64,000 bases of DNA from the NCBI GenBank assembly GCA_963921195.1, contig OY992537.1, forward strand, positions 67,386,040 to 67,450,039, written 5' to 3'. The notes below the pieces were generated by a model. The model ran no database searches and was not told the DNA's origin. It saw only the letters and a list, made by a program, of their open reading frames with translations. The DNA comes from Pegoplata infirma. Its lineage: Eukaryota > Arthropoda > Insecta > Diptera > Anthomyiidae. How positions within the stretch are numbered: the first letter of the stretch is position 1; every line of letters begins with the position of its first letter. The position numbers and the translations under genes were made by a program. Shown here one piece after another: positions 42,319 through 53,085 of this stretch.

Positions 42319-44399
42319 TAAGGGTGTTCTTAACAGTAAGGGAAATTTTTAAAATGTTTTAATTGCTTGGCACTGGGCAAATTATTGTTCCTTTATACTA
42401 AAAACTTAAAAAAATAAAATTTGGAGTTAATCCGATAACTTTAAGTGGACGCGGAAACGACTTGAAGTTTGAAAAACGAATTACAAGGGGAAAAAATGAC
42501 TTTTTACTAATTTTCTCAATTTTTTCGACATTTTAAGTTAACTTTGAATTTAAATGATTACAGAATTGTGATGTGGAGTACATTACCTTTGTAATAAGGC
42601 AATAAAAACTAAAATCGGTTAAAAATCAGCCAAGTTATTACAACTGCCCCAGGCAACTAGCGTGTGGCAGACCACTTGATCAAAGATTTCGAGTTCCATT
42701 TTTGAAATTGATTGAAATTATCTAATATAGCAACATTTTTTTATTCTTTAAGTCCCAATGTACTAAGGTGATAAGCGTTTTTCATATTGTGTTATGCTAA
42801 CTGGTTTTAAATAAATGGTAAAAAGGTCTTAATTTTTCAACCCTGTTTTCAAATCTACAATTTTAAATTTTTATTTTTTTTGGCAAATAAAATTTAAAAA
42901 ATTGACCATTGAACTATAGGATTTTGTGAAGCACATATTGGGGAATAAAAACTACAAAAATTGTAGACATTCCTTTTTTCATTCGACTAGTTCAGCGATT
43001 TTATTTCGGCGGATTTCGAGATAATAGCGATTTTGGTAACTTTTTTAGCTTTTAGTTAATTTTTTTATTATTTTTTAACAAACCTCATATGTTTTCTACC
43101 GAATTATTGCAGCATAATATAGAATACTTCAATTCCTTTAATAAGAGCGGAATTGAGACATGAGACATTGACCCAATTAAAGGTCAAATTTTAGAAGAAT
43201 TTAAATTTTTAAAGATTAACAATTTTTTTGAGCGGATATTAATGAAACTCTTTGATAATGTTTTAATATGATTAAACGTAAATGGCTTATTATTAAAATT
43301 CAGAAAATTAACCCTTAAGTGCTATTGGGGTCTATAGATTTTTTTATTTAATGGAGAAAATATAAGTATATTATTTCATGGGGTCATATAGACCCCAACA
43401 GCACTTAAGGGTTAATGTTCCGAATTTTAATAATAAACTATTAATTTTTAGACATACTAAAATAACATCAATCAGTTTCATTAATATCGGCTAGAAAAAT
43501 CTGGTAATCTTTAAAAATTCAAATTCTTCTAAAATTTGACCTTTGACCTTTAATTGGGTCAATTTTTCATGTCTCAATTTCGCTCTTATTAAAGGAATTG
43601 AAGTATTCTATATTATGCTGCAATAATTCGGTAGAAAACATATGAGGTTTGTTAAAAAATAATAAAAAAATTAACTAAAAGCTAAAAAAGTTACCAAAAT
43701 CACTATTATCACGAAATCCGCCGAAATAAAATCGCTCAACTAGCCGAACGAAAAAAGGAATGTCTACAATTTTTGTAGTTTTTATTCCCTTATATGTGCT
43801 TAACAAAATCCTATAGTCCAATGGTCAATTTTTTAAATTTTTTTTGCCAAAAAAAATAAAAATTTGAAATTGGAGATTTGAAAACAGGGTTGAAAAATTA
43901 AGACCTTTTTACCATTTATTTAAAACCAGTTAGCATAACACAATATGAAAAACGCTTATGACCTTAGTACATTGGGACTTAAAGAATAAAAAAATGTTGG
44001 TATAGTAGATAATTTCAATCAATTTCAAAAATGGAACTCGAAATCTTTGATCAAGTGGTCTGCCACACGCTAGTTGCCTGGGGCAGTTGTAATAACTTGG
44101 CTGATTTTTAACCGATTTTAGTTTTTATTGCCTTATTACAAAGGTAATGTACTCCACATCACAATTCTGTAACCATTTGAATTCAAAGATAACTTAAAAT
44201 GTCGAAAAAATTGAAAAAATGAGTGAAAAGTCATTTTTTCCCCTTGTAATTCGTTTTTCAAACTTCAGGTCGTTTCCGCGTCCACTTAATGTTATCGGAT
44301 TAACTCCAAATTTTTTATTATTAAGTTTTTAGTACAAAGGAACAAAATTCTGCCCAGTGCAACACAAAAATCCGAAATAAAAAAATAAGAACACCCTTA
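42319..44399. mobile_element. Near-perfect hAT-like palindrome (2,081 bp)
   Basis: Arms of about 1,020 bp mirror each other over their whole length with few differences and a spacer of about 50 bp around 43340-43385. Ends TAAGGGTGTTCTTA and TAAGAACACCCTTA are exact inverse copies, and TTGTAGAC flanks at 42311-42318 and 44400-44407. An 8-bp duplication with T at 2 and A at 7 and the TAAGG start fit hAT (a 9-bp reading, TTGTAGACT, would fit a MULE). No reading frame is kept. The high arm identity suggests a young or gene-conversion-maintained copy. Confidence 0.85.
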
Positions 44400-44407
44400 T
44401 TGTAGAC

Positions 44408-44752
44408 TGTATGACTTTTCTAAAACATTTGAATAAATCTTATAAAATTAATGTGAAATAGTATCAGTTATCATTGTTGATATGTCTGTAATTGACAGAA
44501 GTCTTATAAAAAATATACTAGATATTGTATTTTTTAAAGTATATAAACAGAAATACATAAATATGTTATGATTTAAATTACTATTTAGTTCAAAAGGTTA
44601 AGAATTCAAAGATTTAGGGGAGAACTTAAAAATGTAATAATTCATAATGAGCTGCATTAAAAAATAAATAAATATAAAACAAGGATATGTATTTGGAGAG
44701 AGTGGCAGTTTTGTGGGGGTCCGCTGAATGAAATACTATGTGTAAAAAAATA
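44408..44752. other. No gene seen
   Basis: Short AT-rich gap between two elements, without recognised features. Confidence 0.4.
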
Positions 44753-44829
44753 TTTTTAACATTATATTTTTTTTAGTCTGGTGTCTAATTTTAAAAGTGA
44801 TGCAGGACGCCACCTCAGTTTGACTATAT

Positions 44830-45993
44830 AAGCTCCCAAGCAGAAATTGACGACGGTTCTAAAAAAAAAGCATTCTGAAAGCACTGTAACAAAAACAAAA
44901 AGCATTCTCAAAACGCTATTTTCAAACGCTTTGCGAGCGTTTATGAAAAGTGTTCTGAAAGCACTATAACAAAAAAAGAGCAATGTCAAAACGTTTTTTT
45001 CGAACGCTTTGCGAGCGTATTCGAAAAGTGTTTTAGGAGTTCTTTAGATTTTTTAAAAAAAATTCTAAGTTCCGAAACTATTTTTGAATAACAATTTTTT
45101 TCAATTTTTTTAATCGAAAAAAATTTTTTTAATTTTGTAAGTTTCGAAAAATTTTTTGAAAATTTTCTAAGTTTTTTGGAGTACAAACAATTTTTTTTTT
45201 CAGATTTCACTTTGTATCAAACTAATTATTATAGCCGACCTAAAATAGAAATTCTTTACAAGGGTTCAAGTTGAAAAAAAAAATTCAGAAGAAAAATTGA
45301 ATTTCTAAAAATTATAGACATTTCTGGTATTTCCCATACCGGTTTCAAACACCCCAGTTAGTGTTATCATCAGTAGGATTTTAAATGTCGGTTTGTCTTG
45401 TTAATGAAAACTGTTTTTTATATATGTGAATATTTATAGTTTCTACAGAATAAATTTTGACAGTTTCCAACACTACAATTCTATTTCTACACCCAAAAAA
45501 AAAACGTGGGTATTCAATACTAAAAATTTAACTAATTTTAGTCCAAAAGGACCTAGTGCAGAAATTGGTAACCAATACTAAAATTTTTAACTAATATTAG
45601 TCAAATCCAGTAAAAATTACTAATGTTAGTACTTTGAAGATACTAAAATTAGTAACGAATTAGTAGATTTTGGTACAATATCACTTACTAAACCTTTTAC
45701 TGTAGAATTATTTTGAGTGTAGCAATCTCAACCTCACTTCATAATTTCTTTCAACTTTTTTGTCTCTTACATTATTTCGCACTTTGGGTTTTTAAAGCGC
45801 TTTGATGACTTAAAAAAAACGTTCTCAAAACACTTTTTGACATCGCTTTTAAAACGCTTTAAACCTAGCGTAGATCGATGTTATCATTCGGATCATCTGA
45901 AGGCGCTTTGAAGTTGGTATACAGAGCGCTCGTAAAACCGTCTACAACGCTTTCACAACGCTTTTGCGATTGTATTTTTCTGACTGGGCTAAT
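44830..45993. repeat. CCCAGC/GCTGGG-like nested element with AAACGCTTT repeats
   Basis: Left end GCTCCCAAGCAGAAATTG, right end TTTTTCTGACTGGGCT, inverted with small differences. Tandem units of about 81 bp at 44870-45035 (GCATTCTGAAAGCAC, CAAACGCTTTGCGAGCG) and related AAACGCTTT words near 45795-45970 form sub-terminal repeats. The MITE at 45490 is inside. Confidence 0.5.
45490..45719. mobile_element. CACCCAAAA/GAGTG MITE with ACTAATTTTAGT words, copy h
   Basis: It starts TA-CACCCAAAAAAAAAACG, ends TTATTTTGAGTG-TA, 230 bp. The interior repeats ACTAATATTAGT-type palindromes, unlike the TTGTAAATTTACAA words of its relatives. Confidence 0.75.
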
Positions 45994-46217
45994 GTCTAAA
46001 AAAAAGAAAATAAGAATTAATGTTTTCATTTCCTTAAAACCAAAAAGGTTTGTAACTTGGATAATAACTCACCTGCCGGTAAATAAAATAATTTTTGGCC
46101 AGCTTGTAAAAAAAAATCCTGCGAATTTAGTACTCTTGCCCAAAACATTAATTCATGATAATGTTTTGCGGAAGATTTGGGTGTACTTGCCAAAGCAAAG
46201 TTTTAAAAAAAAAAAAA

Positions 46218-46386
46218 TAATGTTATATTACCTTGCTATTCCGTGCAAAACGAATTGAAATATCAGTTGAGGACCCCATTTAAAAACCAAAAGAGCTGTA
46301 CATTTCGCAAGTGAGTGCAAAAAAGTATTTTTACATTTTGGAGAGTATACAAGATTCGGCAGCAAAGAATATAACACTCTCACTTG
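46218..46386 (+). mobile_element. Internally deleted INE-1-like relic
   Basis: Same deleted form as 3797-3965: CCGTGCAAAACGAATTG, GAGGACCCCATTTAA, TTTTGGAGAGTATACAAG, CACTCTCACTTGTT. Confidence 0.65.
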
Positions 46387-46496
46387 TTTTATGTACATTT
46401 GATAAACAAATAGAAAATTTTTATGCGAAAAGCTTAGACTTGGTAAAAAAGTAGTTTTGGTAAAAAAAATGTTTTTTTTTTCACGAAAAATAAAAT

Positions 46497-47091
46497 TATG
46501 TTAAAAAAAATTTAATGAACCCAAAATTTTTGGTAAAAAAAATTTGATGAAAAATGTTTTTGATGAATTTTTTTTGATGAAAAGAAAAATTTTTTGATGT
46601 AAAAAAAATTGATGAAAAATTTTTTTTTGGTGAGAAAAAAATTGATAATAAAAAATTTGATAAAAAAATTTGATGAAAAAAATAGATAAAAAAATATGAT
46701 AACAAAAAAATTATGAAAAAAAAATTTTGATAAAAAAAAATTTGATGAAAAAAAATTAATGAAAAAAAAAATTGATGAAAAAAAAATTTGATGAAAAAAA
46801 AATTAATGAAAAAAAAATTGATGAAAAAAAAAAAATGATGAAAAAAAAAGTTTGATGAAAAAAAAATTTATGAAAAAAAAAGTTTAATGAAAAAAAAAAA
46901 TGATAAACAAAAAAAATTTGATGGAAAAAAAAATTTGATAAAAAAAAACTTGATAAAAAAAAAAAAAAATTGTGAAAAAAAAATTATGGAAAAAAAAAAA
47001 AAATTTTTTGTGTTGAAAAATAATTATGTTACTTTTTATTCACCAGCTGGTGAAAAATGGTTTTATTCACCACGAGGTGAATTATTATCCA
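46497..47091 (+). repeat. GATGAAAA array and palindromic core, copy 4
   Basis: The longest array of TTGATGAAAAAAAA (about 500 bp), then the core with TTCACCAGCTGGTGAA (a perfect palindrome) and TTCACCACGAGGTGAA. Any frame in the array is simple-sequence only. Confidence 0.75.
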
Positions 47092-47232
47092 ACTTACAAA
47101 CCCAAGTTATTAAAATTTTTGGTTTTAAGAAAATAAAAAATGTAATTCTTATTTTCTTTTTTGTTAGTCGGTAGCGTCCTGCAACTTTTTTAAAATTAGA
47201 CACCAGTCTAAAAACATTATCATGTTAAAAAA

Positions 47233-47932
47233 AGTGCCATATATGAACCCGCCTACTGTTTTGGATGTTTGACCTCAGTAGCATGCCCGGTATCCAAGGC
47301 TAAGGTAGGCGCCTAGAAGTTAGTAAGGGCCGACAATTGGTGGACAAATTTTGCGCTGCGACCATAAAACCTTCATGTGATGGTTCTATTGGTGAATTTG
47401 TGGCCACCCCGCTTTCAACGGAAAGAATTAAATTCAATATGCGCACTTATGGTGGTTTTAACTTTCAGTTGCGCCATGTTTTCGATAAATTTAATTTTTT
47501 TTTTAATTTTTGAATTTATGAAAATTATAAAACCATCCTTGTAATCGTAAATGAAAACTACAAAAATCATAACAAAAAGAACTATAAACTTTCCCATTAC
47601 CTAGTTTAAACATATTGCTAATCATTTCATAAAGTCATTAAAACTTATGTTCAATTCGTTGCTACAAATGAATATTTTTTTTCTATTTTCTTCAACATTA
47701 AAAACAATACAAACATACTTCACTGGCAATTAAATCCTCCACAGGGCTACTAACCACTTTTCTATTGTTTCAAATTTTATATGAACTCCAGTCGTACAGA
47801 GTATTTGAGCCCCTCAATACAACTCAGCTCTCATAATGATATACGGGATATTTGTGACATTGATTTATTTAACAATTAAACATTATGATGCAACAAAACT
47901 CTCGAATGTTTAAAATATACAAATATAAATCG
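47233..47932. other. No gene recognised; higher-GC patch
   Basis: 47240-47420 is richer in GC (GTAGGCGCCTAGAAG, AAGGGCCGACAATTGGTGG) than its surroundings. No frame is open for long and no RNA fold was recognised. It may be a fragment of an unknown retroelement or host exon remnant. Confidence 0.4.
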
Positions 47933-47934
47933 TA

Positions 47935-48589
47935 CACAGAAAGAAATAAAAAAAAAATTTGAGTAAATTTTTAATACTATTGAGTAAAAAATTACTCAAT
48001 TTTCCACCAGTAAACGATTTAATAGTATTGAGTAAATTTTTAATAAAAATTTATTAAATGTTTGCCAAAAAAATTTGAGTAAATTTTTAATTGACACTAT
48101 TAAGTGCAGGAACAGAACAAGAAGCACCACCTTTTAAAAACAGAACAAGTTTTATTTCACATCGGCGCCGGCCACCGGTTTAATCTGCCAAACCGTATGA
48201 AAAAAGTCGTGCCGGGCTTATTCTGTTTCTACTCTAAAAAAACAAAGTTTAAAAATATTTCATATTTTTTTACAAAGAAAAAAACATGTTTTTTCAAACT
48301 TTACCAAATATATTTTTGTCTTAAAGACATAAAAAAAATTTATAAATATGATTACAAACTTTCATGTATATATACAAAAAACTATAAACTAAACGAGAAT
48401 TAAAAAAACTAAGAAAATTTCAAAAAAAAATTAAAAATGCTATTAAATTCTTATTAAATTATTTACTCAATTTGTTTTTAAATTTTTGAGTAAATTTTTA
48501 ATTGCGTCAATTAAAAAATTACTCAAAACTTTTTTTTAAATTTAAACAAGTGATTACTCAAATTGTTTTTCCCCATATTTTTTTCTGTG
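47935..48589. mobile_element. CACAGAAAGAAA MITE with GAGTAAATTTTTAAT words
   Basis: It starts TA-CACAGAAAGAAATAAAA and ends TTTTTTTCTGTG-TA. Both ends carry repeated GAGTAAATTTTTAATT and inverse words. The middle (48100-48240) has an unusual GC-rich stretch with CATCGGCGCCGGCCACCGG. About 655 bp. TA duplications suggest a Tc1/mariner-type MITE related in design to the CACTCAAAA family. Confidence 0.75.
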
Positions 48590-48591
48590 TA

Positions 48592-48954
48592 TACCAAAAT
48601 ATACACATAGAATTTATAATTATTGCACATGTAAACATGAAACATTATGGGAATGAATGTGTGTGTGTGTGTGTGTGTATGGAAAATATGAGGAGTAAAA
48701 CACAGAACATTTATAATGTTGATTGTTGTGATGAGATGAGGTGTGCAATATGATGGGTTTCATATATGCGAGGGTCGTAACAATTGCAGGATGGATAACT
48801 TGGTTTGTATGTTCCGTAAACAAACAAAAACGTTTAAACGATTTTCTTGCAATTTTCACCGCTGAAAGAAAATATTAGCCTGGTAAGTTAGCAATTGGAC
48901 CAATAGGCGTAAAATGTCACACCCCTTCATAGTATATTAAAAGTTATATCAGCA
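48592..48954. other. Non-coding with a (GT)n microsatellite
   Basis: A GTGTGTGTGT run lies at 48660-48679. The rest is less repetitive than average and may be unique sequence. Confidence 0.5.
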
Positions 48955-49381
48955 CAGAAAATAAAATAGTCAAATTTAAATCAACAAACTAATCATTTAG
49001 TAAAAACGGCGACGGTATAGTCCATAATACAAAACTTCGATTTTGTTTTCAACAAACTCACAATCAGTCAAGTAATTCTATTTCAAAATTCTTTTATCAT
49101 ATTAACAAATAGTGTTTGTGTTCGTTAAATTTCTATGTTGAAAAAAAAAAAATAATTTATCAGATCAACAAATTGTGTTTGTTGAATTTCTTTGAAAACA
49201 AATTTTTTGCTTTCGTCAGATCAAGAAATTGTGTTTGTGCAATTTCTTTGCTGAAAACATTAAAATTCTTTTTTCAACAATCAAAATTTACAAACGTTTG
49301 TTGATATTACAAATTTCCGTATAGGAGTAATTTCAGTGGAAAAATTTATTGTATTCACAAATATGGAAGTCAATATAACAA
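48955..49381 (+). repeat. Dispersed 440-bp repeat, copy 2
   Basis: Matches 27592-28040 in the same orientation, with small indels (CATAATACAAAACTTCG, TTTCCGTATAGGAG). Confidence 0.7.
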
Positions 49382-49719
49382 AAAAGTGCTACCATGCCCC
49401 TTTGTACTGCACTAAACGTTCCATATCCATAAAAGAGTTGGGTGACTGACTGTGTTACACTGAAGCTAGAGACCGGAAAGTGGGTTCATTCACATTTCGG
49501 ATCCACTAAGGCTGGGTTTTTGGAAATTCTGATTCGAAAGTATTAAAAAGTGTATTTGAGTACTTTTTATTTTTCCTGCAATAATGGTCCTAGAAACTTA
49601 AAATTTGGAGTGCAGCAAAAAAGAAAACATTCTGAAAAATTTTTTTTTTTGAAATTCTGATTCTAAGAGGGCAAAATGGTAAAATAATGCCTTTGGTACT
49701 TTTTTTCACATAAAATAAC
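49382..49719. other. Unrecognised spacer; one flank of a direct duplication
   Basis: 49560-49610 (TTTTTCCTGCAATAATGG, TCCTAGAAACTTAAAATTTGG) resembles 50168-50205 in direct orientation, across the fold-back element between them. No gene seen. Confidence 0.45.
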
Positions 49720-50153
49720 CCAGCAAAAAAAGGGCGGAGTACTTCTATTTGGAGTGCTTTAAAACTATAACAAATGTAATGAAATACAACAAAAATAACA
49801 AAAAACACAAGAAAAAAATGCAAAGGCATTTTTTTCTACTCCATAAAAAGTTGTTATTCAGCACTTAACTCATTACCTTCCGCGACACTCCCATACAAAA
49901 GTAAGTAGATATTCAGTAGATAAGAAGTACTCCGAGCTTTCAAACAACTTCCAACTACTTCCCTGGAGTAGTTCTTATCTACTGAATATCTACTTACTTA
50001 TCTATGAAGGTGTCGCGATAGGTAATGAGTTAAGAGCTGAATATCTATGTATTCTGGAGTAGAAAAAACTGTTTGTGTGTTTTTGTCTTGTGTTTTTTGT
50101 TATTTTTGTTGTATTTCATTACATTTGTTATAGTTTTAAAGCACTCCGCTGGG
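49720..50153. mobile_element. CCCAGC fold-back MITE (434 bp)
   Basis: Ends CCCAGC and GCTGGG enclose arms of about 200 bp that mirror GTTTTAAAGCACTCC, CAACAAAAATAACAAAAAAC and ATTCAGTAGATAAG; the inner stem TAAGTAGATATTCAGTAG is nearly perfect. AA lies on both sides. No frame. Confidence 0.75.
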
Positions 50154-50224
50154 AAGTGGTAATGACTTTTTTTGCAGGGAATGGTCATAGAAATTTGAAA
50201 TTTAAATTATAGGACCCTTCAGCA

Positions 50225-50345
50225 AACAAAAAACTATGATTAAAATAAATTTGATGAAAACAAAATTTTTTATGAAAAAAAAAATTTGATGAAAAAAAAA
50301 AATTTATGAAAAAAAAAAAAAAAATTGAAAAAAAAAAAATGATGA
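50225..50345 (+). repeat. GATGAAAA tract
   Basis: Short TTTGATGAAAAAAAA array without the palindromic core, truncated by the INE copy that follows. A similar short tract is at 61745-61800. Confidence 0.6.
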
Positions 50346-50346
50346 A

Positions 50347-51151
50347 ACAAGTAAAAAAGTTATAGTCGGTCAAGACCGACCATATGCTACCCTACACCAG
50401 TGTTTTCCGGAAAATGGGTCCCAAGTCCAAACATGGACCGATTGTATCTGTCTTTTGTTAGACCTTTATTTAGTGTAGAAAACACACACAGATCAAATTT
50501 TAGTGGAATGGGTTTATTTTTTTGTCAATATACAAATGTAACTGAATATCGGTTGAAATTTTTATATGGGGGACTAAGTCCAAAAATAGTCCAATTATAT
50601 TCCGATTTGCTTAGGTTACTAAAGTACACGTTTAACACCTAAAAATCAAATTTTTATCAAATATTTCCATTTTTATGAATTTTGAGGGAATTATGTGAAT
50701 ATCGGGAAGGTAGTTTGTATGGGGACTACCAGAAGGACTGACCCGATTCCTTTGAAATTTAGAATGGTGATTTGTGCATACAAAATTTGATAACCTGCTG
50801 AATTTTAAAGCGATATCTATTTTAATACGGTTATTAGAGTCATTTAAGCCGAATCCAAAGGGGTCGTTTGTATGGGGGCTAGGTCTTAACATGGACCGCT
50901 GTTCTCCAGTTTCAATAGGCTTCGTCCTTGGGCCAAAAGATTCTTAAGTTTCAAATTTCAAGTCAATTGATTCAAAATTGCGACCTGTATCGTGCTTAAA
51001 CCGATTGACGGACGGACGGACGGACATCGCTAAAAAAGTAATTCTGAGTCGATCGGTATACTTGAAGGTAGGTCTAGGACCAATATTTCGGGTAGTTACA
51101 AACATCAGCACAAACTCAATATACCCTGTACCACAGAGTGGTGTAGGGTAT
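50347..51151 (-). mobile_element. INE-1-like Helentron, GTCGGTC subfamily, full copy 2
   Basis: ACAAGTAAAAAAGTTATAG with the hairpin GTCGGTCAAGACCGAC at the left, GTGGTGTAGGGTAT at the right. Read on the minus strand it starts TACCCTACACC and has the GTCCGTCCGTCCG run near 51003-51025. About 805 bp, complete, and the reference for the split copies at 16176 and 58098. Confidence 0.8.
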
Positions 51152-51945
51152 GAAAAACAATTTGGTGTAATTAAAAATTTGATGAACAAAAATTTTATGA
51201 ATAAAAAAAAAAACTGATGACAAAGAGGTTAGTCCTATTGGATAGTTGTTCAGACACAATTTATCAACGAGATCGGTCAAGAACTCTCTGAGTTATAGCG
51301 GGTCGAAATTTGACATTTTGGTCAAAGAGGTTTAATTTACGATGCCATTAAAAAAGGATAATTTTTAAAAAAACAGGCTTTCAAAAATTTCGATTCAAAG
51401 GGGGCATAAAGCGAGTACAAATTAATATTTGTACTTTTTTATAACAACTGAGCTTATGACTTCAGCATTTGTTAATTTAATGCTTAGGATCCTCTATATC
51501 ATCTAAGAGAAGGAGTCCTTCAGAAGGCCATATTAAGAAATTACTTTTTTTTATGGTAAAAGGGGAAAACAATGGGTAAAATGTTCCTTTTTATATATAT
51601 TGAGAAAACATATAGAATTTTTTAAATAAAATGAAACTGGATACGACATGGAGCAGGACAGGGGTCGGTACAAAATAAAAAGAAACAGCAAGCGATATGA
51701 CATGGCAGAAATTTTTTTTCACAATTTTTTTTTACTCAAAAATTTTTTTCACTTTACCTTTTTGCCACTCAATTTTTGTTCACTTAATATTTTTGTTACT
51801 CAAAATTTTTGCATTTGGTATTTTGCAAAAATCTTTTTTCACTCAAAGAACTTTTCAAAATACGAAGTTTGAGGGGATAAAAATGTTCTAAAAATGTATA
51901 GTATAAATTTTTGAATTTCCTGGACCCGAAACTTAATACAGGGCA
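51152..51945. other. No gene seen
   Basis: A moderately complex patch at 51215-51350 (GGATAGTTGTTCAGACAC, CGAGATCGGTCAAGAACTC) is unrecognised. The rest is T-rich. Confidence 0.4.
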
Positions 51946-52490
51946 ACCTCTATACGCTACTCCTCCTGAATATCAATTTTTTTTTTAAATCGGTCAATTG
52001 GTTTTGGAGATATCTCTATTTAAAATTTGCTTACAATGGCGGTTTCTAAATTATTTTTTTTAAACCCCAAAACTTCTTTCATTAGACCCTTTCAAAGAGA
52101 TTGACACAATCTTTCATTAAAACTTTTTTGAGCCAAGTCCAATAATTGGCACCCTTCGATCAAAGTTTTGGATTTTTTGGAGAATTTCCACCAAAATTTT
52201 GGATTTTTTAAATATAAGAAAATTATATCGCTATAAATTATTTGTATTAATTGTTTTATGCAGAATACGAATATCAAAAAAAAATTCTGAAATCAGTCAA
52301 GCGGTTTTCGAGATATCGCCATTTGAAATCTATAAAAAAAAATTTTCCAAAATGGTTGTTTTTTCCTGCGTTCAGAAATTTTTTAATAAGTATGATTTTT
52401 TTCTCTTTTTCCAGAAAACCATAACTTTGATCGAAGGCCGCCACAGGTTAAAATTATAGGATTTGGCTCAAAATAATTACACTGTGCTCG
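51946..52490. repeat. Mixed direct/inverted duplication
   Basis: GGTTTTNGAGATATCNCNATTT recurs directly at about 52000 and 52300. TTCGATCAAAGTTTTGG at 52157 recurs inverted at about 52420 (ATAACTTTGATCGAAGG), next to TTTTGAGCCAAGTCC and its inverse. The arrangement suggests a rearranged fold-back repeat. Confidence 0.5.
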
Positions 52491-52511
52491 AATTTGACAC
52501 TTTTTTTTTAA

Positions 52512-52531
52512 CAAGCTGGGCACCCAGCTTG
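52512..52531. other. 9-bp-stem GC-rich hairpin
   Basis: CAAGCTGGG pairs with CCCAGCTTG over two loop bases. Position in a repeat-rich stretch makes a terminator role unlikely. Confidence 0.4.
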
Positions 52532-52559
52532 CTAAATTCAGTGGTGCTAGCCTTTTTTC

Positions 52560-53040
52560 GAAGTTAGCGCTCGTATTCGCGATTTAAAATTTTGATGTTC
52601 AAGAACAATAAAAGCGATATTTTTAAGTTTTTGCGATTATTTTTAAATTTAATACCATCCAATTCTGTTAAACTAACATAACAAACCATAATACTGTGAA
52701 TTTTTTTTCGCGAAAAAATTTTTTTGTTCGAAAAATCTTTATTTTCGTAAAAAAATTGGTTCAATACAAATATTTTTAGTTTGATTTAAATTTACGACAG
52801 CCATCTGGTAAAGCTAGTTCGTTTACACTAAATCCTTTTGTAATATCAGTTTTTTTAAAGTTAGCGTATGTATTAGCGATATTCGCGATGTTTTTTTTTT
52901 TGATTTTTAAGTAAAAAAAATATTTTTTTTATATTATTTAGACAATTGCTGAATTTTTATTTTTAAGCTCTTTTAAATATACAAAAAAAAAAAAAAATAT
53001 TCGCGGAAATTTTTTTTCGCGAATTTTTGAGTTTTTTGAA
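52560..53040. repeat. ~300-bp direct repeat with TTCGCGAA words
   Basis: AAGTTAGCGCTCGTATTCGCG (52560) and AAGTTAGCGTATGTATTAGCG (52857) are followed by matching TTTTTTTTCGCGAA blocks at about 52697 and 53003. Two diverged tandem units of about 300 bp. Confidence 0.5.
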
Positions 53041-53085
53041 AAAAAAAAATTCCCCAAGTTATGAAAAATTTACTAAATTAGTAAA

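Larger units (their letters stand above)
44753..47232. mobile_element. Composite TIR element, best-bounded copy (2.48 kb)
   Basis: About 56 bp at the left (TTTTTAACATTATATTTTT, AGTCTGGTGTCTAATTTTAA, GCAGGACGC) is repeated inverted at the right (GCGTCCTGC, TTAAAATTAGACACCAGTCT, ACATTATCATGTTAAAA). Between them are a nested CCCAGC element, a MITE, an INE tail, a GATGAAAA array and the palindromic core. TATATAAGC lies just inside the left terminus. No transposase, no clear target duplication. Partial copies are at 3690, 27060 and 31080. Confidence 0.7.

Noticed and set aside
42319..44399. MULE assignment from a 9-bp duplication TTGTAGACT
   Set aside because: An 8-bp reading lets both inverted ends match exactly (TAAGG...CCTTA) and fits the hAT target pattern, so hAT is preferred; MULE is not excluded.
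45878..46258. A 126-residue plus-strand frame
   Set aside because: It runs through the end of a nested repeat and an INE relic. Part of it (ILLPKTLNPDNVLRKIWVYLP-type, seen also near 3700) is shared only because the DNA repeat is shared; substitutions are not biased to silent sites by eye.
26497..47174. Lysine- or phenylalanine-rich frames in the GATGAAAA arrays
   Set aside because: They are translations of a simple repeat, with length set by array size.
50978..51217. Repeated 70-80-residue frames containing TDGRTDIAK and YPVPQSGVGY (also near 16799 and 60361)
   Set aside because: They come from the same INE sequence including its GGAC run. Non-coding Helentron DNA explains their recurrence better than a gene family.
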